Shown here one piece after another: positions 53,823 to 62,614 of a stretch of 64,000 bases of DNA. Numbering within the stretch: position 1 is the stretch's first letter; the number at the start of each line of letters is the position of its first letter. Source of the stretch: Granulosicoccus sp964594905 (GTDB lineage: Bacteria; Pseudomonadota; Gammaproteobacteria; Granulosicoccales; Granulosicoccaceae); NCBI GenBank assembly GCA_964594905.1, contig CAZQOI010000003.1:34135-98134 (forward strand), given 5' to 3'. Made by a program: the position numbers and the translations under genes. The notes beneath the pieces were generated by a model. The model was not told where the DNA came from, did not search any database, and saw nothing but the letters and a program-made list of their open reading frames with translations.

Positions 53823-54613
53823 GTCAACTAAGTACTCCACAACTGAATCGCAAACCAATATTGCCTCTGGTTGAGCCGCGGTTTTCACCAATAACGCGAA
53901 TGATTATCAGCGTTGGCGGCTTGATAGCGGTCATAGCACTCGCCTTGATCTTATCTCGTCTGGCTAGCGACCCCATACGTTTCCCAGTCACTAACGTGGA
54001 TGTTCTTGGCACCTTGGATTACACGGATCGCGCGAAGCTGCAGGTTCAAATCGAGCAACAAACCAAAGATGGGTTTTACGGTCTTGATATCGATCGTATT
54101 CGTCGATCTGTTGAAACTCTGCCATGGGTTGCTGAGGCACGTGTCAGTCGAATCTGGCCAGGCCGTGTTTCGGTGGAGGTCGAGGAGCACGAGCCAACTG
54201 CTCGCTGGAACGATGACAGCCTTATCAGCAAACGACTGGAACTTTTTGTACCGCCACAACTAGATGCTGACAATGTGCGTTACTCAGAATGGCTGACTGT
54301 GTTTAGTGACTTACCACTTCTGAGTGGCGCTGATGGTCGCCATACCGCTGTTCTCGATAGTTTTCGTGAGTACCAGCGTGCCTTCGATGCCTTGGGTGTG
54401 AGCATTGAGGTGTTGTCCGAAGATGAACGCCATTCACAGACGCTGGAATTATCAAATCAGGTTCTGGTACGTCTGGGTTACGAAGAGCATGACTTACGGC
54501 TTGCGCGTTTTCTCGATGTGTATGAACGATTAGTCACACCACTTGATGGACGGGGTGCGCGTTTCGACATGCGATATAGCAATGGGTTTGCCTATTCAGG
54601 AGCGAGATCATAA
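53819..54613 (+). CDS. ftsQ: Cell division protein FtsQ
   Basis: 264 residues. Short cytoplasmic tail, one membrane helix (about 25-46), POTRA domain (VTNVDVLGTLDYTDRAKLQV, then LPWVAEARVSRIWPGRVSVE) and FtsQ beta domain. Scaffold for FtsB/FtsL. The stop overlaps the ftsA ATG by one base (TAATG). Confidence 0.95.
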   Translation: MSQLSTPQLNRKPILPLVEPRFSPITRMIISVGGLIAVIALALILSRLASDPIRFPVTNVDVLGTLDYTDRAKLQVQIEQQTKDGFYGLDIDRIRRSVETLPWVAEARVSRIWPGRVSVEVEEHEPTARWNDDSLISKRLELFVPPQLDADNVRYSEWLTVFSDLPLLSGADGRHTAVLDSFREYQRAFDALGVSIEVLSEDERHSQTLELSNQVLVRLGYEEHDLRLARFLDVYERLVTPLDGRGARFDMRYSNGFAYSGARS

Positions 54614-55860
54614 TGGTGGGCCTTTCAGACAAACAGGCAGACAAGCAAATGGTTGTCGGTCTGGATATCGGAACATCCAAGATTGTTGCGATCGTTGCCG
54701 AGATAGATGAGGACGGCGCTGTTGAACTGATAGCGTTGGGTTCTCACCCGTCACAGGGATTGAAAAAAGGTGTGGTGATCAACATTGACAGCACCGTCAA
54801 TGCGATCACCAAGGCAGTGCAGGAAGCAGAGCGCATGGCCGATGTGCAAATCAAGTCAGTGTTTGCGGGTATTGCAGGTTCACACATCAAGAGCATGAAT
54901 TCTCACGGCATTGTCGCGATCAAAAACACTGAAGTAGAGGCGGATGATGTTGAACGTGTTGTGGATGCCGCGAAGGCTGTCGCGATCCCTGCAGATCAGC
55001 GCATCCTGCATGTGCTCCCGCAAGAATTCATCATCGACAACCAGGATGGAATTCATCAACCCATCGGTATGTCTGGTGTGCGTCTCGAAGCAAAAGTACA
55101 TTTGGTTACCGGTTCGATCAGCGCTGCTCAAAATATTGCCAAGTGTATCCGCCGCTGCAACCTCGAAGTTGAGGACGTCATTCTTGAACAGTTAGCTTCG
55201 TCGCACTCGGTATTGACCCCTGATGAAAAAGATCTTGGCGTGCTGTTGGTTGACATGGGTGGAGGCACAACTGATATCGCGATATTTACTGAAGGTGCTA
55301 TTCGACATACCGCAGTGTTCCCGATAGCAGGCGATCAGGTCACTAATGACATCGCAGTTGCGTTTCGTACACCAACGCAGTTTGCCGAAGAAATCAAAGT
55401 CAAGTACGCCTGCGCACTGACTCAACTGGCAAGCCCTGACGACATGATCGAAGTGCCGGGTGTTGGTGATCGCAATGCCAGACGACTGGCAAGACAAACA
55501 CTCGCGGAAGTAGTTGAACCGCGTTATGAAGAATTACTGGGTTTGGTTCAAGGTGAACTCAGACGTAGTGGATATGAAGACGCCTGTGCGGCCGGTGTTG
55601 TGTTAACTGGCGGTACGTCAAAAATGGAAGGTGTCGTGGAACTGGCCGAGGAGATTTTTCACATGCCAGTAAGACTAGGAGTACCCCAGCATGTCACCGG
55701 GCTCGCAGCTGTAGCGCGTAACCCGATTCATGCGACTGGAGTCGGCTTACTGCTCTATGGGCAGCAACGTCGTCAGAACCCGCGAAGTGAACCCGTTGAT
55801 ACGCATTCAGAAAAAGGATTGCTGAAGCGGATGACCGAGTGGTTTCAAAAGAATTTCTAG
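54613..55860 (+). CDS. ftsA: Cell division protein FtsA
   Basis: 415 residues. Actin-like ATPase that tethers FtsZ to the membrane. Phosphate-1 motif VVGLDIGTSKIVAIVAE, the SHP(S)QGLKKGVVINID segment, phosphate-2 LLVDMGGGTTDIAIF and adenosine motif VVLTGGTSKMEG. The C-terminal amphipathic membrane-targeting helix is LLKRMTEWFQKNF. Confidence 0.97.
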   Translation: MVGLSDKQADKQMVVGLDIGTSKIVAIVAEIDEDGAVELIALGSHPSQGLKKGVVINIDSTVNAITKAVQEAERMADVQIKSVFAGIAGSHIKSMNSHGIVAIKNTEVEADDVERVVDAAKAVAIPADQRILHVLPQEFIIDNQDGIHQPIGMSGVRLEAKVHLVTGSISAAQNIAKCIRRCNLEVEDVILEQLASSHSVLTPDEKDLGVLLVDMGGGTTDIAIFTEGAIRHTAVFPIAGDQVTNDIAVAFRTPTQFAEEIKVKYACALTQLASPDDMIEVPGVGDRNARRLARQTLAEVVEPRYEELLGLVQGELRRSGYEDACAAGVVLTGGTSKMEGVVELAEEIFHMPVRLGVPQHVTGLAAVARNPIHATGVGLLLYGQQRRQNPRSEPVDTHSEKGLLKRMTEWFQKNF

Positions 55861-55961
55861 ATGTTGTTTTTGTAAAAAAGGGGGCGATGGTGACGTTGTG
55901 TCAAACCAGTCGCAATGAGAACGTACTTAATTTTTTAGTGTTTTGACAGGAGAACGAAATA

Positions 55962-57215
55962 ATGTTTGAACTTGTAGATTCAATTAACGACGCACCAGTG
56001 ATCAAGTTAGTCGGTGTCGGTGGTGGCGGCAGTAATGCCGTTCAGCACATGGTGAATTCCGGTATAGAAGGTGTGGACTTCATTTGTGCAAACACTGATG
56101 CACAAGCGCTTAAAGGCATGGCGGCGCAAACCGTTTTGCATATTGGCCAGAGTATTACCAAGGGCTTGGGCGCTGGCGCAAACCCTGAAATTGGCCGTCA
56201 GGCTGCGATGGAAGATCGTGAACGTATTCAGGACCTGATCGATGGTACTGATATGTTGTTCATTACTGCTGGCATGGGTGGTGGTACAGGTACTGGTGCG
56301 ATTCCAGTGGTTGCTCAGATTGCCCGTGAAATGGGTGTACTGACGGTTGCTGTTGTGACCAAGCCTTTTCCTTTTGAAGGCGCAAAGCGTATGCGTACTG
56401 CTGAAGCTGGAATTGAAGAGCTTCGTGGTCACGTTGATTCGTTAATCACTATTCCTAACGAGAAGCTTTTGTCAGTGCTTGGCAAGAACATCAGCCTGCT
56501 TGATGCCTTTCGAGCGGCTAACGATGTACTGCGCGGTGCAGTGCAAGGTATTGCTGAACTCATTACTAACCCTGGTCTTATCAACGTTGACTTTGCTGAT
56601 GTACGCACAGTCATGAGTGAAATGGGTCTGGCGATGATGGGCTCTGGCATTGGTCGTGGTGATGATCGAGCCACTGAAGCTGCTGAGATGGCTATCTCCA
56701 GTCCTCTGCTGGAAGACATCGACCTCGCCGGCGCTCGCGGTATTCTCGTCAACATCACAGCCGGTCTCGACATGGCGATTGGTGAATTCGAGGAAGTGGG
56801 TAATGTTGTTCGTCAATTCGCAGCAGATGATGCAACTGTGGTTGTCGGTACAGCCATTGATGAAGCGCTCGAAGGTGAGCTTAGAGTCACGGTCGTGGCG
56901 ACTGGTCTTGGTCAGGAACAGAAGGCGCAGCTGCGTACTGTTCAGCAGGCGGTCCAGAGCCGAGTTGCTGCTTCAGGTGGTGGCGCGCAGTATGGCGGTG
57001 CTCAATACGGTGCTGGTGCATCGGCTGGTGCAGCGAGCGGAGCGTCGGCGGGTTCCCCGTATGCGAATTATGAAAAACCAACTGTTATTCGCAAAACTGC
57101 ACGTGGAAATGCTCAGGGTGCAGGTCATGGCTCTCAGGGACAAAGTGCTGGGAACAACGGTCACGATGTGGAATACCTCGATATTCCGGCATTTTTACGC
57201 CGTCAAGCCGACTAA
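55962..57215 (+). CDS. ftsZ: Cell division GTPase FtsZ
   Basis: 417 residues. Tubulin-like ring former. GTP loop GMGGGTGTGAIPVVAQIA, T3 loop NTDAQALKG and synergy loop NVDFADVRTVM are intact. The linker is rich in Gly/Ala with two QYG(G/A) units; the conserved tail EYLDIPAFLRRQAD binds FtsA/ZipA. CAGGAG precedes the ATG. 101 bases separate it from ftsA, so it probably has its own promoter. Confidence 0.98.
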   Translation: MFELVDSINDAPVIKLVGVGGGGSNAVQHMVNSGIEGVDFICANTDAQALKGMAAQTVLHIGQSITKGLGAGANPEIGRQAAMEDRERIQDLIDGTDMLFITAGMGGGTGTGAIPVVAQIAREMGVLTVAVVTKPFPFEGAKRMRTAEAGIEELRGHVDSLITIPNEKLLSVLGKNISLLDAFRAANDVLRGAVQGIAELITNPGLINVDFADVRTVMSEMGLAMMGSGIGRGDDRATEAAEMAISSPLLEDIDLAGARGILVNITAGLDMAIGEFEEVGNVVRQFAADDATVVVGTAIDEALEGELRVTVVATGLGQEQKAQLRTVQQAVQSRVAASGGGAQYGGAQYGAGASAGAASGASAGSPYANYEKPTVIRKTARGNAQGAGHGSQGQSAGNNGHDVEYLDIPAFLRRQAD

Positions 57216-57284
57216 AAAGGGATTACACGTGTGGAAGCTTTGCGCAGGCCACGTGATTATCCAGTAGTATTCCGCGCTCCTGTC

Positions 57285-57316
57285 GGACACCTTTTGGCTT
57301 TTGCTGAAAGGTGTCC
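57285..57316 (+). other. Perfect ten-base hairpin between ftsZ and lpxC
   Basis: GGACACCTTT (57285-57294) and AAAGGTGTCC (57307-57316) form a perfect stem with a 12-base loop. No T-run follows on either strand, so it is not a standard terminator. It may protect or process the ftsZ 3' end, or act as an operator. Confidence 0.55.
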
Positions 57317-57396
57317 ATTCAGGAAGGTTAATCCGGTAGCTCAGACCTGAATCTGATCTATCGCCCGGACGCTACTCTGTAAATGTCGATTTCAGC

Positions 57397-57407
57397 TGCT
57401 ATATAAA
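57397..57407 (+). promoter_or_regulatory. Possible extended -10 element for lpxC
   Basis: TGC followed by TATATA (57397-57405) overlaps TATAAA (57402-57407). It lies about 40 bases before the lpxC start and would give a leader of about 30 bases. No good -35 box is visible. Weak evidence. Confidence 0.3.
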
Positions 57408-57442
57408 GAGGCTGGTTTCGATCTTTGCAGTAGGACAATAAG

Positions 57443-58357
57443 TTGATTCGACAAAGAACTTTAAAAAACACGATTCGCGCTACTGGAATTGGATTGCACA
57501 CTGGTAAGAAGGTCTATTTGACGCTGAGCCCAGCGCCAATCGACTCAGGTGTGGTTTTCCGCCGGGTGGACAGTACTCCACCGGTTGAAATACCAGCTAA
57601 TGCGCTAAACGTGCACAACACTGAGCTTGCCACCTCTTTGGGCAAGGACGGTGTTCGAGTATCCACTGTCGAACACCTGATGGCAGCGCTCGCTGGCCTT
57701 GGAATTGATAACTGTTTTGTCGACGTCAGCGCGGACGAAGTGCCCATCATGGACGGTAGTGCGGCTCCTTTCGTCTTTCTGGTTCAGTCCGCTGGCATCC
57801 TCGAGCAGGGTGCGCCCAAACGCTTCACGCTTATCCGTAAAGCAGTAGAAGTGCGTGAGGGCGACAAGTGGGCACGCTTCGAGCCATTCAATGGTTTCAA
57901 GGTCAAATTCACTATTGATTTCGACCACCCAGTGTTTCGTCACGAAGACCAATCAATTGAAGTTGATTTTTCGACAACATCATTCGTGCGCGAGATCAGC
58001 CGTGCTCGCACATTTGGCTTCATGCGAGATATAGAAGCGTTACGCAAGAAAGATCTCGCCCTTGGTGGCAGTCTTGAAAATGCCATTGTCGTTGATGACT
58101 ACCGAGTCCTGAACGAAGATGGTCTGCGCTACCGCAACGAATTTGTACGTCACAAGATTCTGGACGCGATTGGCGACATGTATATGCTTGGCCATAGCCT
58201 GATCGGTTCATTTACAGGGTATAAGTCTGGTCACGCTCTGAACAACAAACTTCTGCGTGAATTGCTGTCTCAGCAGTCTGCTTGGGAAGACGTGGTTTTC
58301 GAGGACGTCGAAAAAGCGCCAATCTCATACGTGCAGCCGCAAGAAGCTACTGGCTAG
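57443..58357 (+). CDS. lpxC: UDP-3-O-acyl-N-acetylglucosamine deacetylase LpxC
   Basis: 304 residues, E. coli length. Zinc enzyme for the committed step of lipid A synthesis. Motifs: IRATGIGLHTGKKV, VSTVEHLMAALAGLGIDN with zinc ligand His78, and HKILDAIGD plus GHALNN near the end. The start is TTG (57443) at the exact family position (MIRQRTLKNTI), with TAGGA upstream; no in-frame ATG serves. Confidence 0.97.
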   Translation: MIRQRTLKNTIRATGIGLHTGKKVYLTLSPAPIDSGVVFRRVDSTPPVEIPANALNVHNTELATSLGKDGVRVSTVEHLMAALAGLGIDNCFVDVSADEVPIMDGSAAPFVFLVQSAGILEQGAPKRFTLIRKAVEVREGDKWARFEPFNGFKVKFTIDFDHPVFRHEDQSIEVDFSTTSFVREISRARTFGFMRDIEALRKKDLALGGSLENAIVVDDYRVLNEDGLRYRNEFVRHKILDAIGDMYMLGHSLIGSFTGYKSGHALNNKLLRELLSQQSAWEDVVFEDVEKAPISYVQPQEATG

Positions 58358-58371
58358 ACGCCCATTGATCA

Positions 58372-58407
58372 GGCCTGACTTAACTTAGTCGGGCCCAGCT
58401 GAATTTT
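58372..58407 (+). terminator. Possible lpxC terminator
   Basis: GGCCTGAC (58372-58379) pairs with GTCGGGCC (58388-58395), one G-T pair, loop of eight bases; TTTTT follows at 58403-58407 after a seven-base offset. It lies in the end of the convergent dciA gene. The offset T-run makes it uncertain. Confidence 0.4.
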
Positions 58408-58849
58408 TCATAAGCCTTGCCATTTTGAGCAAGGCTTTCCCTAATCTCGAATCATCAGGGTGATTACCCTCTGCGTTGCTGTCAATGCCGTTGGCGGTTG
58501 ATTCCACCAGGGAAGCTGCCCTGGCAGATACCGGGTTGGCTTTGCGCATCGCGATCGACGGCTCGCGCTCCTCAGGCATGACGTGACAACTGACACTGGT
58601 AATCGACAGCCTTTCGTTTCGTAAGGTGTCAATTATTTGCCGTTCCATAAAGCGCAAACGGGGTAGCCAAACCGCGTTGTCCACAGTGAGTCGCAATCTT
58701 TCGTCTTCGAGGCGGCAGAACACGATATGCACTGCAGTGCTGACTGGCACAATCCGTGAAATCAACTCCTTGATCTGACGGTCGTCACTGATCGCTCCCC
58801 GAATCGACTCGCCAAGCTTGGGTTGTATGACTTTTTCGAAGGATTTCAT
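58385..58849 (-). CDS. dciA: DciA-like DUF721 protein, probable replicative helicase loader/operator
   Basis: 154 residues. The N-terminal part (QPKLGESIRGAISDDRQIKE, then RLEDERLRLTVDNAVWLPRL and FMERQIIDTLR) fits the DUF721 domain; the C-terminal 50 residues are polar. Many bacteria lacking DnaC use DciA with the DnaB helicase. Position between lpxC and an M23 peptidase/secA matches Pseudomonas. Its start codon overlaps that of the divergent peptidase gene; AGGA lies about nine bases upstream, inside that gene. Confidence 0.85.
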   Translation of the reverse strand: MKSFEKVIQPKLGESIRGAISDDRQIKELISRIVPVSTAVHIVFCRLEDERLRLTVDNAVWLPRLRFMERQIIDTLRNERLSITSVSCHVMPEEREPSIAMRKANPVSARAASLVESTANGIDSNAEGNHPDDSRLGKALLKMARLMKNSAGPD

Positions 58850-59663
58850 GAAGACACATCCTACCGCTCTGTCGAAGGTGTTGCTGGGTCTTGTGGTTTT
58901 TGCCAGTGTTAGCCTTGGCTATCTGCTTGGCCATCAACGGTCTACTTCAGAGATTATCCTCGTTCCCGCGAGCTATGTCAGTCAAGAGTCGAGTGCAGGC
59001 CTTGGGGCCGATGTGGCTGTGACGCAACCGAATACTTCGGTTGAAGTTGGGCGACTAAAGGCTGAAATTCTTCGCCTGCAGGCCTTATTCCTTCGTCTCG
59101 CCGAGGTGGCTGGGCTCGATGACGGTGAGTTTGATCTTGATAGTGAACCCTTGTCCAGTCGAGCGCCTGATTCTCCTGACACGCTGGCGCTTGTAAAACT
59201 CGATCTCGACCATATCTCGAAGCAAAGTAAGTGGATGCAGCGAATCTACCGAGAGCGTGTTTCTCGGCATCAGTTGAGGATCTCTGGAAAGCCGATAAAT
59301 AATCGGGCAATAAGTTCGCGATTTGGATTCCGAGTCGATCCCAATACCGGTCAATCTCGTTTGCATCGAGGCATTGATTTCGCCGGCAAGATAGGTGAGC
59401 CCATCCTGGCAATTGCCAGTGGCATCGTGACCTATGCTGGTGATAACGGCGGTTATGGCAATCTTGTGGAACTTGAGCACGCAAATGGGTACCGAACTCG
59501 ATACGCACACAATGACGAGGTCCTGGTCGACCTCGGAGCGGTGGTCAAAAAAGGGCAACAAATTGCGACACTCGGCTCGACTGGACGCTCAACGGGTCCT
59601 CACTTACATTTTGAAGTTCGCCAACACGGCAAGGCGATGGATCCACAGCACTTCATCCGCTGA
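58848..59663 (+). CDS. M23-family peptidoglycan peptidase, membrane-anchored
   Basis: 271 residues from the ATG at 58848 (AAGGA four bases upstream); a TTG at 58818 is less likely. N-terminal signal anchor (about 10-28), a coiled-coil stretch (about 55-80), then the LytM domain with zinc ligands in LHRGIDFAGKIGEP, NGYRTRYAHNDEVLV and TGPHLHFEVRQHG, all intact, so it should be an active endopeptidase and not an EnvC/NlpD-type activator. Lies directly upstream of secA. Confidence 0.92.
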   Translation: MKTHPTALSKVLLGLVVFASVSLGYLLGHQRSTSEIILVPASYVSQESSAGLGADVAVTQPNTSVEVGRLKAEILRLQALFLRLAEVAGLDDGEFDLDSEPLSSRAPDSPDTLALVKLDLDHISKQSKWMQRIYRERVSRHQLRISGKPINNRAISSRFGFRVDPNTGQSRLHRGIDFAGKIGEPILAIASGIVTYAGDNGGYGNLVELEHANGYRTRYAHNDEVLVDLGAVVKKGQQIATLGSTGRSTGPHLHFEVRQHGKAMDPQHFIR

Positions 59664-59767
59664 ACGTTGTCATTATGAGCGCTCTAAAATCGCGTGCGTT
59701 CAAGCAATATGACGCGAATAATCTGGCATCAATGCCATAATAAGGGAAGTCTAAAAGGTCGGTGTCC

Positions 59768-62614
59768 ATGTTAGGAAATCTCGTCAAGAAGTTTGTCGGC
59801 AGCAGTAACGACCGGATGGTCAAACGACTCGGCAAGGAGGTTGACAAGATCAATCAGCCAGAGGAGGCTTTGAGCGCGCTTTCAGACGAAGAACTGGCCG
59901 CCAAAACGCCCGAGTTCAGACAGCGCATTGAAGAAGGCGCGAGCCTGGCAAGTCTTCTCCCTGAGGCATTCGCTGTTGCTCGCGAAGCCGGCAAGCGATC
60001 CCTTGGCATGCGCCATTTCGACGTGCAGATGATCGGTGGCATGGTGCTCGATTCAGGCAAGATCGCCGAGATGCGTACCGGTGAGGGTAAGACGCTTGTA
60101 GCGACTACTGCTGTGTATCTGAACGCGCTGTCTGGCAAAGGCGTTCATGTTATTACCGTTAATGATTATCTGGCCCGTCGTGATGCCGAGTGGATGGCCA
60201 AACTTTATAATTTTCTTGGGCTGACTGTTGGCGTCATCGTCAATGGTCTTTCCCACGATGAACGCCGTGAAGCCTATGCCAGCGATGTTACCTATGGCAC
60301 CAACAATGAATTTGGCTTCGATTACTTGCGTGACAATATGGCGCATGCGCCAGAGCAGCGGGTTCAACGGGGTTTGAACTTCGCCATCATCGATGAGGTT
60401 GATTCAATTCTGATCGATGAAGCGCGAACACCTCTGATTATCTCCGGGCCTGCTGATGGCGACAGCGAGCTGTACACAAAACTCAATGCTGTGGTGCCCA
60501 GTCTTACACGTCAAGTAGAAGAAGAAGGTGAAGGCGACTATTCAGTCGATGAAAAAGGTAAACAGGTTCATCTGACTGAAGACGGTATGGAGACTGTTGA
60601 AAATCTGCTGATCGAACATGGCACTTTGACTGAAGGTAGCAGTTTGTATGATCCGTCGAATATTGCTGTATTGCATCACCTGAACGCAGCTTTGCGTGCG
60701 CACACATTGTTTCAAAAAGATATCGACTACATCGTCAGTGATGATCAGATTGTTATTGTTGATGAGTTTACTGGTAGAACCATGCCGGGTCGCCGCTGGT
60801 CCGAAGGATTGCATCAGGCTATCGAAACGAAAGAAAACGTCACCATTCAGCGTGAGAACCAGACCTTGGCTTCAATCACGTTTCAGAATTACTTCCGCTT
60901 GTATGACAAATTAGCGGGTATGACCGGTACTGCTGACACGGAAGCTTTCGAGTTTCAGTCAATTTACGGCCTTGAGGTTGTTGTTATTCCAACCCATCGT
61001 CCGATGGTTCGTGATGACATGCCCGATCTGGTTTTTCTGACACAACGAGAGAAGTATGACGCGATCATCGAAGATATCGAGTCGTGTGTAGAGCGTCAGC
61101 AACCAGTGCTGGTTGGTACAACATCGATAGAAACCTCTGAATATCTCGCAGGTCTGCTTCGGCAAAAAAATATTGCGCATGAGGTTTTGAACGCAAAGCA
61201 GCACGAGCGTGAAGCCAACATCATAGAAAATGCCGGACGTCCTGGTGCAATCACCATTGCGACCAATATGGCGGGTCGAGGTACCGACATCGTACTAGGC
61301 GGTAGTCTGGAAGCAGAGCTGGCCGCACTCATGACTGCGGGTGAAATTTCGCTTGATGACACAGCTGCAATGCGCGCCAATGAAAGCGAGAATGAAACAG
61401 CATCACTTGCTATCAAGAGTGATTGGCAGGAACGTCATGCCACGGTTTTGGAATCGGGTGGTTTGCATATCATCGGTACAGAGCGCCATGAGTCACGTCG
61501 TATAGACAATCAGTTGCGTGGTCGATCCGGACGTCAGGGTGATCCTGGTTCAACGCGATTTTACTTGTCACTTGAAGACAACCTGATGCGTATCTTTGCC
61601 AGCGAACGCGTTAGTGGTCTGATGCAAAAGCTTGGAATGGAAGAAGGGGAGGCCATTGAGCATCCATGGGTGACCAAAGCCATTGAGAATGCTCAACGTA
61701 AGGTTGAAGGCCATAACTTTGATATGCGTAAAAACCTTCTTGAGTATGACGATGTTGCTAATGATCAACGTAAGGTCATCTATGAGCAACGCAATGAACT
61801 GATGGAACAGACAAGTGTACGTGACACTGTTGAAGAGTTTCGTGAAGAAATTATCCCGAACGTTATCACGCAGTACATTCCACAAGGTTCAATTGAAGAA
61901 GCATGGGACCTTGAGGGTCTGCAAACTGAGTTGCAACGCTTGACCAACGATGACTTTGATGTCAAGGCCTGGCTCGAGGCAGAACCGGACTTACCCGAAG
62001 AAGACATCGGCAATCGTGTTGTATCGCAGTTGGTTGATAACTATGCGGAAAAAGAGCAAGCCGCGGGCGAAGAAGGCTTGCGTAACTTCGAGAAGTACGT
62101 GATGTTGCAAGCGCTGGATGAGCACTGGAAAGAACACCTCGCTGGCATGGACTACCTGCGACAGAGTGTTGGCCTACGTGGTTATGCGCAAAAGAATCCT
62201 AAGCAGGAATACAAACGTGAAGCATTCGAACTCTTCAGTCGTATGCTTGATGAATACAAGACAGATGTTGTGACAGTACTCAGTAAGGTACAAGTCAGAA
62301 ATCAGGAGCAAGTCGAACAGGCTGAGCAGCAGGCGCGAGCACAAGCTCAATCGGCGCCAGCAGTAAATGTCAGTTATGAACACGAATCAGCTGACAGTGC
62401 CCTTGCGGGTAACGAAGCTGCAGCCGATAATCCCGGAGCTTCGGCAGTAGCCGCTGCAGCGGCTGCCCGTAACGCTGCTGTTAATCGTCCCCAGCAAGCG
62501 GTCGAACCGAGCACCCAACCAATACGCCGTAATGAGCCTAAGATTGGGCGTAACGAGCCCTGTCACTGTGGTTCTGGCAAGAAGTTCAAGAATTGCCACG
62601 GGAAGCTTGGTTAG
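59768..62614 (+). CDS. secA: Preprotein translocase ATPase SecA
   Basis: 948 residues from the ATG at 59768; a GTG at 59762 sits too close to AAGG. Motor for Sec export. Walker A MRTGEGKTLVA, Walker B IIDEVDSILIDEARTPL, the helicase motif TNMAGRGTDIVLGGS and GRSGRQGDPGSTRFYLSLED. The Ala/Gln-rich linker ends in the zinc-binding SecB-docking tail CHCGSGKKFKNCHG. Confidence 0.98.
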   Translation: MLGNLVKKFVGSSNDRMVKRLGKEVDKINQPEEALSALSDEELAAKTPEFRQRIEEGASLASLLPEAFAVAREAGKRSLGMRHFDVQMIGGMVLDSGKIAEMRTGEGKTLVATTAVYLNALSGKGVHVITVNDYLARRDAEWMAKLYNFLGLTVGVIVNGLSHDERREAYASDVTYGTNNEFGFDYLRDNMAHAPEQRVQRGLNFAIIDEVDSILIDEARTPLIISGPADGDSELYTKLNAVVPSLTRQVEEEGEGDYSVDEKGKQVHLTEDGMETVENLLIEHGTLTEGSSLYDPSNIAVLHHLNAALRAHTLFQKDIDYIVSDDQIVIVDEFTGRTMPGRRWSEGLHQAIETKENVTIQRENQTLASITFQNYFRLYDKLAGMTGTADTEAFEFQSIYGLEVVVIPTHRPMVRDDMPDLVFLTQREKYDAIIEDIESCVERQQPVLVGTTSIETSEYLAGLLRQKNIAHEVLNAKQHEREANIIENAGRPGAITIATNMAGRGTDIVLGGSLEAELAALMTAGEISLDDTAAMRANESENETASLAIKSDWQERHATVLESGGLHIIGTERHESRRIDNQLRGRSGRQGDPGSTRFYLSLEDNLMRIFASERVSGLMQKLGMEEGEAIEHPWVTKAIENAQRKVEGHNFDMRKNLLEYDDVANDQRKVIYEQRNELMEQTSVRDTVEEFREEIIPNVITQYIPQGSIEEAWDLEGLQTELQRLTNDDFDVKAWLEAEPDLPEEDIGNRVVSQLVDNYAEKEQAAGEEGLRNFEKYVMLQALDEHWKEHLAGMDYLRQSVGLRGYAQKNPKQEYKREAFELFSRMLDEYKTDVVTVLSKVQVRNQEQVEQAEQQARAQAQSAPAVNVSYEHESADSALAGNEAAADNPGASAVAAAAAARNAAVNRPQQAVEPSTQPIRRNEPKIGRNEPCHCGSGKKFKNCHGKLG

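Noticed and set aside
56650..57267. 205-codon plus-strand frame overlapping ftsZ
   Set aside because: It is a shifted-frame reading of ftsZ, with a Val/Arg-rich composition typical of such shadows.
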